Shown: positions 32,019 through 41,368 of the stretch, piece after piece
How positions within the stretch are numbered: the first letter of the stretch is position 1
How the letters are laid out: every line of letters starts with the position of its first letter
Source of the DNA: Stentor coeruleus
Lineage: Eukaryota; Ciliophora; Heterotrichea; Heterotrichida; Stentoridae
DNA: 64,000 nucleotides
Assembly: GCA_001970955.1 (NCBI GenBank)
Contig: MPUH01000181.1
Coordinates: forward strand, 24,986-88,985
Reading direction: 5' to 3'
The notes under the pieces: model-generated
Databases searched by the model: none
Told to the model about the DNA's origin: nothing
What the model saw: only the letters and a program-made list of their open reading frames with translations
Program-made: the position numbers and the translations under genes

Positions 32019-33050
32019 ATATTATTAGAAAGGTTTTTTATAATGAGAGATAAAGGATTTATAGGTGATAGGATTAGTAGTGGATTGATTTGAGGTAAAT
32101 AATTGGCAAATGATGATGTTGAAGAGGTTATAGAAAATGGTATGGAAGTATGGTGAAAATAATTTTGAGAAAGAATTTTGTGAGTTTGTTAAATGTAAAG
32201 ATTGGGTATGATATTAGATAGTGGAATGTGGGAGGGTTTGAAGAAATAAGATTGAAGTGAGGTATAAATTTTGTAGGTTAAAAATTTTTGGTGTTTACAT
32301 TAAAAGTTTAATAATATTAGTATTGGCGGTAAAATAGTTTATAATGGAGAGAAAGAGTTATTTTTTTAATTATATTTTATGATATACTCATTTAATATAC
32401 TAGTTGGAGTTAGTACCTTTTTTGTTGTTCTGGGAAATTAGTTTATTATATTATTTTAAAACATTCACTTTTTGAGCTTAGATTAGGAATTATTACTGCA
32501 AATAATCTAATGCCAAAAAACTTCATAAATTAACTGAAAATTTAGGGTCATATTTTCATCGAATATTTAAAATTACATTTTCTCCTTACATAATTTTCTG
32601 CAAAATCTTATCTCAAACCCCACCACACAATCCAAATCTACCACAAACCCTAAGCCTAAATTCACATAACTTTCCCATTTCATCATTCCTTCCATATCAA
32701 TTTTCCAACCCTTTCCTACCGCCACACTTCAAACCAAAAAATTTATCAAACCTCAAATTTTCCTCCAACAAATTCCCCTCTCACACCACACAATCCAAAT
32801 CTACCACAAACCCTAAGCCTAAATTCACATAACTTTCCCATTTCATCACTCCTTCCATATAAATTTTCCAACCTTTCCTACCGCCACACTTCAAACCAAA
32901 AAATTTATCAAACCTCAAATTTTCCTCCAACAAATTCCCCTCTCGCAAACCCAACTTCATGACCTTTTTCCAATTCCAAAAGTTTTACAAAAAATCCTTT
33001 ATAAAGCCTTCAAACTCATAATCATAATCTTGAAAGTTTTATATATAAAT
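32019..33050. other. Divergent intergenic region with opposite skews and a tandem repeat
   Basis: 1032 bp. The left 270 bp is G-rich and nearly C-free on the + strand; the right 450 bp is C-rich (32641-32700 holds 21 C and 1 G). A 163-bp tandem duplication lies in the right part. The region ends in TATATAAAT touching the ATG at 33051. Confidence 0.6.
32621..32942. repeat. Two-copy tandem repeat, period about 163 bp
   Basis: Copy 1 begins at 32621 (CACCACACAATCC) and copy 2 at 32784 with the same sequence. The copies run about 160 bp each with only a few substitutions and a 1-nt deletion (CCAACCCTTTCC against CCAACCTTTCC). They are C-rich, G-poor and non-coding, and end about 110 bp before the NACHT gene. 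A recent duplication of what may be its promoter. Confidence 0.85.
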
Positions 33051-36000
33051 ATGGATATCTCATACGCTGACTACATAATTTCCAAAAATTCAAATTTTTT
33101 AGACCCGTTTTCTCTAACTGAAATCAGCATAGAACGACTCTGCTACCCTGTTGCTTATGCAAATGAAGATATGATTAAAGGATGGCAAGGAATAAATAAA
33201 GGTAAAGATGTTGAAGATGATTTACTTATAAGACAGTCTCTAATAAAAGATTTACCTGATTTCGAAAAACATCATTTAGCGCAGACTCATATAACAGATG
33301 GTGCTGCACATATTTTAAGAAATAGAGTCAGAGAAAGTTTGGTACAATTACTTGGAATGCCGAAAATAGGTAAATCAACTTTACTTAAAAAAATTGCTTT
33401 ATTAGCTGCACAGGATATGAAACAAGATCCTTCTGCACCAGCACCTTTGCTAATAACCTTAGAAAATGTTCTTAAAAATGATATTTCAAGTAAAATGGAA
33501 CTGATTGAAGCATGTTTTTCCCAATGCGAAGAATTTGAGGCATATTTGAGAGAAAAATTTTTTCAAGGGAAAATAATTCTTCTGCTTGATGAGCTTGATA
33601 AAGTAGGTGAGATGAACTCGAAATTGATTGAATGGATTAAAGCGCTTAGAACATTTGTAAAACTGCCATTGTGTGTTATATGTTCAAGGTATTCTGGATA
33701 TATAGAAATTGAGAATATCCCAACTTTATATGTTGATATATATCCTTTAAAACTTCAGATTTCTATGGCACAAAATATGCTATCTGAGTTTCAGTTTGAA
33801 AGATTTGTAGAGCTTATAACTGGACCTTGTGGAAGATTTTGTGAATTGGCAAGTACACCGTATTTATTCTCACTTCTACTTGAAATGTTCAGATGGGGAG
33901 TATTAGGAACTGATAAAGAAGAAAGTAGAGGAGGGTTGTATTTTTTAGCAGTCAAACATGTGATGGGAAATTATGATTCATCTCAATATTGGAATGCTTT
34001 TGAAGTTTTAGCTACAGATTTATTACTTAGAGATTGCAAATCATTTAATTATTTTGATTTTAAGAATCTTGGACTAGAGAATTTATGGGGAGATGTTAAA
34101 GCTTCAGCTTTGTTTTTACTTCAAAGTGAAAGGAATAAAATTGAAGGTGAAATCAGCAGTGATGATGACATGTTTAAAGAAAGTTTAGATGGAGAAAATC
34201 ATATAGGAGAAGTTAAAGAGTCTTTAAATTTCCCTAACTTCAAGCATATTTCCCGTCGTGATACAACTCCTCAATGGATTTCCAATTCAAAAGAAAGCTA
34301 CCTCAACTATCAAATAGCTCGAAAGTGCATATTCCGAACATCTTCAAATGAAGCATCAAGTGGCTCTTATCGTTTTTTCCATCTTCGTTTACTAGAAGTA
34401 CTTGCAGCCCAAAACTACCTAAACCAAATCGAAGACTCTTTAATAAATGCTCCAGGGGGTTTTCTAATGGAAAGTTCAGCATTCCAAAAAGCATTTACAA
34501 TCTGTTTACCAAACAATTTTTTTTTCTGTCGTCGTTTTCGTGAAGTTCTACTATTTTTCTCAACCCTCTGCTCAGAAAACGTATTTGAAAACTTCATAAA
34601 ATTTCTCTTAAACAAAGAAACCTTAGAACATAATTATATAGCTGAAATACTATTAAAAGAAAGAGGACTTAAACCAGGATATCGACCACTTATAAACAAA
34701 CTTAAACAAGATAAGCTGATTTTCGCTAGAAAAAATTTCTCAAAAAGTTTTGCGCATCCAAGTCAGGCCGTACAGAAACTCTGTAAAATTGATGCAATTG
34801 ATAGTGGTTTACAAGAAACTGATTTATTAAACATAGTCAACAAAAACATAGATTTAATACTAAAAAACACTCATTGGCTATATTTAAAACAATTAGGATA
34901 TCTAGCAAAAGACATGAATTCTAAAATAATCAAAGCTATTTTTTCTAAACTACATGAAGTTTCTATTGAAATACTTAACAATGTTACAAAACCTGGGCCT
35001 TATAAAGCTATAATACACAATGTTTTTCTTAGTATTTTCCTCAATGCATTTGAACGTGGTGATAACACATCAAATCATAATAGTTCTAACTACACCCCTC
35101 CTGTAAGCTCATGTGGAACTCCTAATAAAAATGATAATAATACTGAGGAAAGCACAATTAGAATAAGTTTCGATAAAATAAAATTCCCTAAAAACGAAGC
35201 TGCAGTATTAGAAAAAATAGTCCAATCAGGGAAACTTATTCCTATATTAATAGACTTAATTCAAATTTGCCCAACTGTTGATATAAACTTATGTGTAAAA
35301 AGCTTAATGATTTTAGGGTGTTCTATAGGACAAATACATATAAGCCTAGCAGGGAGGTTTGCATGTTTAGAAGATAAAACTGAAAGGAAAGAAATTTTAA
35401 AAGTTTTAAGGATGTTAGGTTTTGTCACACAACATACTGTTGATATACCTTTGGTGTGTTTGAATTTAGACAAAGATTTGCAATTTTTGGCTAAAGATAT
35501 ATTAAAACTCTTAAATTCTGAAAAATTAAAAAAACATGCTGTGAATGTTTTGGTAAAGGAAGAGTCGCAACAGGTTAAAATTTTACTTGCGTTAAGGGCT
35601 TTAGGGTTTGTTATAAAGGAAGATATAGACCAAGAAGTTGTTTATTTTTTAGTTCAGTTTATTGACCATTATTCTTTAGAGCTTAGGTTAGAAGCTATAA
35701 AAAGTTTATATATGATATTAAAAAGTGGGAAAAAAATCGACGACCCTGAGATGAGAAAAAATTTAGCTGTTGTTCCACATGTACTAAAAGATAGAATTAA
35801 ACTTCCAAAGTATGATTTAGCATTGAAAACATATAGTGTAAAATGTTTGATTGCTTTGTGGATAAGTTTAGATAAAGGTAAAGAGGACTCAAATGCAACA
35901 CAAATGTTCCATATTTTAGTTAAAGAACAGATTGGGAGTAGTTTTCTTGTTGGGTCATTAACCCAAGTTTTGAATATTGTTAAAGATTTCATGCAGAAGT

Positions 36001-37424
36001 CTACTGAAGAACGAGAAACTGCTTGGATTTGTCTTAGGAAAATGTCTCCAATATTAGAATACTTAGACCTACAAGACCGGACATATCTAATAAACGAGAT
36101 GAAAACAGGGCTTTTTAAAGAAGAACCCTTTGAAGTCAAATGTATACTAAAACTCCTCCTAGCAAACTCCATATCTTTAGAAGACAAAGGGGATTTTTTA
36201 TCCATAATTCTTAATGTGAGTTTTGAAAACTCAAGCCCTCTTATAAGATACATTTCTTCTTTATTAGCAAATTGGCATGAAATCTTATCTTTAAAATCCA
36301 TGATGCCTTCTAGTCTACAGATCAGCCCCGAACTTTGTAAAATACTAACAAAACTCCGTGTTCTTATAGACCAACTTTATGAAATACTTGAAAACTCAAA
36401 CCCACAGTTAATAAATGACCTTAAACATTTACACAATTGGTATAAATCTTTAGTAAATCAAGTAGCTGAAAACATGCAATGGCCATCTAAAATCTACCCA
36501 CATCGTAACCAATTGTTAGATATTAGCGCTGATCCATCATTTTTCAAAGAAGAAATGATCCCTGAAATCTCATGTTCATATACAGAATTAGATATTAGTA
36601 CTGGAAACCATATACAAAATGATCAACAAAAATCTTTAGATGTATCTTTCCCTAAACATTCTAGTGATAGTATGATAACTGACCTTGAAGAAATACCACC
36701 ACAAGTTGAATTATGTGAACAGCTTATATTAGCTGGGGTTAGAAGTGAGGGACTTAAACATTGGATTTTATGGTATATGAAGCATAGTGATAATATAACA
36801 CATTTAATCAAAGCTTCTGAATGTTGGAATCTTATGTCGCATAATAAAGATTTCTATAACCCTTGTGTTGAAAATGTACTATTAAAATTTTTATATACTT
36901 GGCCTGAAGAAGTTGTAAATGCAGTGATTAATATAAGGTTTAAATCAGATAGTTTTTGTGTCAAACTTGTAAATGCTATGCTTAAAGGTGAACTTAAAAC
37001 TGAATCTGCATATAAAGCTATAGTTATGAGTATGGAAATGAACTCCCCTTTACCATTAGATGAGATATATAAAATGATATGTTATAATTCTCATGATTCA
37101 TCAATAATGTATTATTTACATAATTCTGCAGCTAAGGTTTTAGAGACACTTAATATAATTTCAGATACTCAATTACATTCAGTATTAAAAGCTCTTGTAA
37201 GTACTGGGTGTAGTTTGTTTATTCAACCAGTTTGGAATTATTTGATGAAATCTTTATTACAGAAACCTAGTTATATGTTGACAATACATGCTGTGAATAT
37301 ATTGGAAAATTGTAACTCTTGGGATTGTAAGTTTATTTTGGCAAGGTGTAGAATGCTTGGGTTGATACCTGTTGATATGTATAACAAAGAAACAGGAAGT
37401 AGTATGTCAACAAAAAAACTTTAA
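33051..37424 (+). CDS. NACHT-type NTPase with long HEAT/ARM-like helical repeats
   Basis: 1457 residues, one exon. I start it at ATG 33051 because the frame upstream has no ATG and TATATAAAT touches this one. P-loop NTPase: Walker A GMPKIGKST (residues 102-110) and Walker B KIILLLDELDKVGEM (174-188), with the extended acidic pair seen in NACHT/STAND ATPases. A winged-helix-like part follows (ITGPCGRFCELASTPYLFSLL). From about residue 430 to the end, hydrophobic helices of 35-45 residues alternate, as in HEAT/ARM superhelices. There are no clear leucine-rich repeats and no recognised effector domain at the short N-terminus. Such proteins act as ligand-gated switches in immunity, cell death or scaffolding; which applies here is unknown. 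Confidence 0.75.
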   Translation: MDISYADYIISKNSNFLDPFSLTEISIERLCYPVAYANEDMIKGWQGINKGKDVEDDLLIRQSLIKDLPDFEKHHLAQTHITDGAAHILRNRVRESLVQLLGMPKIGKSTLLKKIALLAAQDMKQDPSAPAPLLITLENVLKNDISSKMELIEACFSQCEEFEAYLREKFFQGKIILLLDELDKVGEMNSKLIEWIKALRTFVKLPLCVICSRYSGYIEIENIPTLYVDIYPLKLQISMAQNMLSEFQFERFVELITGPCGRFCELASTPYLFSLLLEMFRWGVLGTDKEESRGGLYFLAVKHVMGNYDSSQYWNAFEVLATDLLLRDCKSFNYFDFKNLGLENLWGDVKASALFLLQSERNKIEGEISSDDDMFKESLDGENHIGEVKESLNFPNFKHISRRDTTPQWISNSKESYLNYQIARKCIFRTSSNEASSGSYRFFHLRLLEVLAAQNYLNQIEDSLINAPGGFLMESSAFQKAFTICLPNNFFFCRRFREVLLFFSTLCSENVFENFIKFLLNKETLEHNYIAEILLKERGLKPGYRPLINKLKQDKLIFARKNFSKSFAHPSQAVQKLCKIDAIDSGLQETDLLNIVNKNIDLILKNTHWLYLKQLGYLAKDMNSKIIKAIFSKLHEVSIEILNNVTKPGPYKAIIHNVFLSIFLNAFERGDNTSNHNSSNYTPPVSSCGTPNKNDNNTEESTIRISFDKIKFPKNEAAVLEKIVQSGKLIPILIDLIQICPTVDINLCVKSLMILGCSIGQIHISLAGRFACLEDKTERKEILKVLRMLGFVTQHTVDIPLVCLNLDKDLQFLAKDILKLLNSEKLKKHAVNVLVKEESQQVKILLALRALGFVIKEDIDQEVVYFLVQFIDHYSLELRLEAIKSLYMILKSGKKIDDPEMRKNLAVVPHVLKDRIKLPKYDLALKTYSVKCLIALWISLDKGKEDSNATQMFHILVKEQIGSSFLVGSLTQVLNIVKDFMQKSTEERETAWICLRKMSPILEYLDLQDRTYLINEMKTGLFKEEPFEVKCILKLLLANSISLEDKGDFLSIILNVSFENSSPLIRYISSLLANWHEILSLKSMMPSSLQISPELCKILTKLRVLIDQLYEILENSNPQLINDLKHLHNWYKSLVNQVAENMQWPSKIYPHRNQLLDISADPSFFKEEMIPEISCSYTELDISTGNHIQNDQQKSLDVSFPKHSSDSMITDLEEIPPQVELCEQLILAGVRSEGLKHWILWYMKHSDNITHLIKASECWNLMSHNKDFYNPCVENVLLKFLYTWPEEVVNAVINIRFKSDSFCVKLVNAMLKGELKTESAYKAIVMSMEMNSPLPLDEIYKMICYNSHDSSIMYYLHNSAAKVLETLNIISDTQLHSVLKALVSTGCSLFIQPVWNYLMKSLLQKPSYMLTIHAVNILENCNSWDCKFILARCRMLGLIPVDMYNKETGSSMSTKKL

Positions 37425-37675
37425 TTATAATAATTAGGCTCGCTGCTGCTGAAAAGCTAGCTTGCTATTTTATATTTAAATAAGATTTATTTAGATGAAG
37501 TTTAGGTTTTTAATTGAAAAGGGATAGTTTTGAAGAAAAAAAAGGTGAGTTTGGAAATAATACTAGAAAATGGTTTTGATTTTGGATTTTTTGGATGAGT
37601 TTTAGGATTATTGTGCATTTTGGTATTAAGTTAAGGAAAATAAGTTCTTCATTTGACACCTTTAAACTATTATAA

Positions 37676-38698
37676 ATGGGTAATTCTTGCTTTTCAAAAA
37701 AACCTCCACATATCATCACATCTAAGCTATCAATAACATCATCTAGGTCAGCAATTCCAGAAGAAAGCATTCCGCAGCCTTTCAACACAGGAAAAACCCT
37801 AAAATGGAAGCTCGGTGAACAAATAGCAGAAGGAAAGTTTTGTAAAATCTTCCAGTGTATAAACTTAAAAACAGGTGAGCTTCTCATAATGAAGTCCTAC
37901 CCATTCTACCGAAGCAGTGCAGATTTCTTTTCTGAGTTGAAAAAAATCCGTAAAGAAGCAGAAATCTTAAAATATCTCAATCATAAAAGCATAATCCAAA
38001 TGTTTCAATTAGAATCTTCATATGAAAGTATCGACCTCATAATGGAATGTATCCCAGGAGGGTGTCTTAGTGAGTTATTACAAAAATATGGTGCAATGGA
38101 AGAAGAAATAATAAAATGTTACCTTAAGCAAATAATCCAAGCCTTGGACTACTTACACGACCAAGGGATATCCCATAATAACATTAAAGCAGAAAATATT
38201 TATATAACTTCAGAAGGGAAACTAAAAATAAGTGGTTTTAAAAACTATACAAAATTTGGTCAAAACAAACCAGATCAAGACCTTATGTTACAGACTGTTC
38301 TTGATATGCACACAAGTTTAGCACCTGAAATTTTTATTGAAAACAAAGTTTATGATGAATCAGACTCATGGTCTGTTGGCTGTTTAGCAATACATTTACT
38401 TACAGGCCAGGAACCTTTTTCTTATATAAGTCCATATAAAGAAGAAGTTATAAAGTATTTATGCTCAGATGACCCAACTTTGATATTACCAAAAGCTTCA
38501 GATGCTATGGAATACTTTGTAGAGTCGTGTTTAATTAGAGATCCTGACAAACGTCCTGGGATAAAAGATCTGTATAGTTTCCATGTTATATCAGGGAAGA
38601 AGTTTAATTGTGATGCTAATCTTAATGAAAGTATGAAAATGAGCTTGAACATAACTGCAGATTTCCATAATGCAATAGCTGAACTGGATAACGAATAA
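37676..38698 (+). CDS. Probable N-myristoylated pseudokinase (STE/MAP3K-like fold)
   Basis: 340 residues, one exon. MGNSCFSKKPP is a strong N-myristoylation start (Gly2, Ser at position 7) with Cys5 for palmitoylation, so it is probably membrane-anchored. The kinase fold runs from about 45 to 310: Lys73 in LLIMKSYPF is present, as are the helix Glu region and the STE-like LNHKSIIQMFQLESSYESIDLIME (two parts). But the catalytic loop HRD is HNN (residues 167-169), losing the base Asp. DFG reads GFK at 187-189, losing the magnesium-binding Asp. The glycine loop is degraded (IAEGKFCKIF). Phosphotransfer is thus unlikely; scaffold or allosteric use is the likely role. It follows the NACHT gene by 251 bp in the same direction. 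Confidence 0.83.
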   Translation: MGNSCFSKKPPHIITSKLSITSSRSAIPEESIPQPFNTGKTLKWKLGEQIAEGKFCKIFQCINLKTGELLIMKSYPFYRSSADFFSELKKIRKEAEILKYLNHKSIIQMFQLESSYESIDLIMECIPGGCLSELLQKYGAMEEEIIKCYLKQIIQALDYLHDQGISHNNIKAENIYITSEGKLKISGFKNYTKFGQNKPDQDLMLQTVLDMHTSLAPEIFIENKVYDESDSWSVGCLAIHLLTGQEPFSYISPYKEEVIKYLCSDDPTLILPKASDAMEYFVESCLIRDPDKRPGIKDLYSFHVISGKKFNCDANLNESMKMSLNITADFHNAIAELDNE

Positions 38699-38709
38699 TA
38701 ATCTTAAGT

Positions 38710-39393
38710 TTAAACTGTTACTTTGACTAGTTTTTCTTTAGTAAAATACTTAATAAGCCCTAAAAGTCCAGTTAAACCTAGTATATGTATAGCCCATTCT
38801 TGGATATACGAAATTGAAACTTGATCATTTATTTCGCACATTTGGACCAGTTCAGGGGTGTTTAGATTGTTATATGCTAAAGCTAAACCTATATACAAAA
38901 TCATCCCAGAACCTTTTCGATGAATAGGAAAATAGTAAAATACCCATAAATAATAAAATAGAGATAAAACTGAACATGTAAAATACCAACGACACATTAT
39001 ATATTCTGTATTATGACTATAATAATAACCAATATTCATAATTCCATGGACTGCTGGGGTAAACATTGTGGCTAAGTTGAAGTAATTGTATGAGTAAACT
39101 ACTATTGTTAAGGTAATTGTCAGAATATGATGGATTAAGTACTTACAGGAATAGTGAAAAAAAGCTTTACATAAATATAATGCTGTATAGGATTCAAAGA
39201 AATAATATAGAGGCATAATGAAAAAACCTAGGAATAAAAAAGGTGTACACTGGCCTGTGACTTGTTTTAAGTTGAAATAGTGACTTGGGTATCGGAGAAT
39301 ATAGAAAGAGGTTATAGATGCGTTGATAGCCATTATGCACATGTGGAAGTTGCTTATGAGTTTTTGTATATCCCAAATATCTTGTAAATCCAT
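38710..39393 (-). CDS. Polytopic membrane protein, ELO (fatty-acid elongase)-like
   Basis: 227 residues, one exon, about six or seven membrane helices. The arrangement resembles ELO/GNS1 very-long-chain fatty-acid elongases: an IHHILTITLTIVVYSYNYF stretch, then PAVHGIMNIGYYYSHN (ELO: HxxMYxYY), and a charged ER-type tail ending KEKLVKVTV. The ELO active-site box HxxHH is incomplete (YLIHH; first His missing), so catalytic ability is doubtful. A different polytopic family, such as TLC, cannot be excluded. It ends 12 bp from the stop of the converging pseudokinase gene, so the 3' UTRs must overlap or be tiny. Confidence 0.5.
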   Translation of the reverse strand: MDLQDIWDIQKLISNFHMCIMAINASITSFYILRYPSHYFNLKQVTGQCTPFLFLGFFIMPLYYFFESYTALYLCKAFFHYSCKYLIHHILTITLTIVVYSYNYFNLATMFTPAVHGIMNIGYYYSHNTEYIMCRWYFTCSVLSLFYYLWVFYYFPIHRKGSGMILYIGLALAYNNLNTPELVQMCEINDQVSISYIQEWAIHILGLTGLLGLIKYFTKEKLVKVTV

Positions 39394-40065
39394 AATTATA
39401 TTTTATATTACCTGAGGATGTGATTTGATATTAATTTATATGATATGATGATGAAAGTTTGATATTTATTAAGATTAGTAAGTTTAAAAATTATTGGAAA
39501 TATTGGATAATGAATTTTTAGAATCGTTTTTGTGGGTGATTGATAGATAATAAATGCTTTAGTAGGATATATTTTAATAATCTACTTATGAATATATTAA
39601 CTAGTATTTGCTATGTGCATTTTGCAGAATATTTTGTTTTTAATTATGGCTTATAAAATTTTATTTTGCGGAAAAATCAGAATCTTGGTTGAAGATATAT
39701 TTTCATAAACAGTCTCTTTTATTCCCTAACCATAATAATCAGAATCTTGGTTGAAGATATATTTTCATAAACAGTCTCTTTTATTCCCTAACCATAACAA
39801 ATCATTTTAATTTTTCTTATATTCATTTATCTTATCAAAAAACCACAAAAATATATCCAAAAACATACAAATAATTTTTTATCATTCTCATAATAAACTT
39901 GTATTACTTAAAAATAAAACTAATCCAAACAAATACATTTCAACTAACCATCTGTCAAAAAAAATGCTTTTTGACCTTAAGAAAAAACTCCAATTCACAA
40001 CAAACAATCTAAATCAAGTATAAAAAAATAATCTTAACTGCTTCGTTGTTATTATAATAAATATT
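39394..40065. other. Divergent intergenic region with a short tandem repeat
   Basis: 672 bp. The left part is G>C and the right part, from about 39840, is C-rich with almost no G. It holds a 62-bp tandem duplication (39675-39798). No gene seen. Confidence 0.55.
39675..39798. repeat. Two-copy tandem repeat, period 62 bp
   Basis: AATCAGAATCTTGGTTGAAG begins at 39675 and again at 39737, and each 62-bp copy runs through CTCTTTTATTCCCTAACCAT. The copies are essentially identical, implying recent duplication. Non-coding. Confidence 0.85.
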
Positions 40066-40458
40066 ATGGGTTGTTGTGAATCGAAAATAGAAAAAGAAGA
40101 ATTTGTGGATCCTCCTTTTGAAACCTTAGAAACCCAATATCAAGATGCAGAATTAAGCCAAACGCACTTTACTAATCCGAAAAGCAATAAATCGAATACC
40201 TTAAAACATGATCAAAAACTTATTCAGACTGAAGAAGGATTCAGTGATATAAGTCTTGACTCTCATGAAAATCAAAATTATGTCGCCCTTGAGACTTCAA
40301 AAACATATTTAGGGGATTCAATGGTATACTATACTAGGTCTACAAGTATTTCTCTTTATAGAGTTGATATTGAGACAGCATTTTTGCAAAGCTCAGGACT
40401 ACTTAGGAGAAATACTTTAGACTTTTCTAAACAAGATCCTAGCATAATTTACGAATAA
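40066..40458 (+). CDS. Small acylated protein, function unknown
   Basis: 130 residues, one exon. Starts MGCCESKIEKEE: Gly2 for myristoylation and Cys3/Cys4 for palmitoylation, a typical dual-acylation signal for membrane or ciliary attachment. The rest is polar and low in order (ETQYQDAELSQTHFTNPKSN, EEGFSDISLDSHENQNY, SMVYYTRSTSISLYRVDIE), with several possible phosphorylation sites. No catalytic motif. Complete gene with ATTATAATAAATATTATGG start context and TAA stop. Family not recognised. Confidence 0.6.
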   Translation: MGCCESKIEKEEFVDPPFETLETQYQDAELSQTHFTNPKSNKSNTLKHDQKLIQTEEGFSDISLDSHENQNYVALETSKTYLGDSMVYYTRSTSISLYRVDIETAFLQSSGLLRRNTLDFSKQDPSIIYE

Positions 40459-40746
40459 AATAATTTCTAATAATTATCGTCATGTGTTTTTTTTAATATA
40501 TTTTTGGATAAGATTTACTTATTTATGGAGTGATAATGTATTTTTGATAAGAGTTTTCAAATAAAATATCGATAATTATGTTTAGAATAAATTAAATAAT
40601 CAAAAAATATTATTAAATGCTTTATAAAGTAAAATTACTGATGTAGTATGGATAAGAATTTTCGGGTTGATTTTATTTTGGTATGGATTTTAAGAAATAT
40701 TTTCCGGAAATTATAGCATGATGTTGGGCTTTTTATAATAAAAAAC

Positions 40747-41320
40747 ATGTTTTTATTTTTGGTTTTCTGTGGGATTATGTATAGGTTTGTTCTTGAAAGA
40801 AGTCTTTTTGATAAGAATAGTTGTATTGATAATTGTGTCCCTTATCTTAAGACTAAAACTAAGATAAGATAAATAGGACGATTTAAGAATACCTAAGGTA
40901 AATAAAAATCCTGAAATCAAAACTGATGATATTGATCAAGTTGCAATATATCAAAGTATGAATGTAAAAAAAATAGTTTTTTTAAGGGATTTGTATTAGC
41001 ATAAAAAGAGCTAGTTATACTAAACAATTCAATAAACTTGTATTGAACTTTTATGATACACATGAAAATGTATATCAAACTTTACTTATCATTAGTAAAA
41101 GAAATTAAAATTCTGGAGTTTGGCACAGGGAACTTTAAAAAAAGATTGAATTACTTCATAGAACTCTCTATCACAGCATATAAATCTTTAAAGAAAAATA
41201 TCCAATCATCATGAGAAACCTAGCTAAGAAAGAAGAACAAACTATGCGTTATTATATCTTCAAAGAAGAAATTTAAGAAGATAAAGTAAAGATCCTAAAA
41301 TAACAAAAGCCAATTAACCT
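40747..41320 (+). pseudogene. Probable relic of a small secreted or membrane protein gene
   Basis: ATG 40747 is preceded by TATAATAAAAAAC, like real starts here, and opens a signal-peptide-like MFLFLVFCGIMYRFVLERSL. That frame stops at about 40872. Coding-like text continues in a second frame (DDLRIPKVNKNPEIKTDDID) and a third (QFNKLVLNFYDTHENVYQTL, KKIELLHRTLYHS, FKEKYPIIMRNLAKKEEQTM). The third frame is broken by five TAA codons, each where glutamine would suit. No GTA...TAG mini-intron fits the junctions. I read it as a decayed gene. The case rests on composition and heptad-like spacing, not on homology. Confidence 0.3.
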
Positions 41321-41368
41321 AAACTCATCTCTAACTTTTATTCTCTATTTTTATCTCATATAAAGCAA

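Noticed and set aside
35669-36301. 210-codon minus-strand frame inside the NACHT gene
   Set aside because: Antisense shadow: it lies wholly within a long confident coding region and has no recognisable domain.
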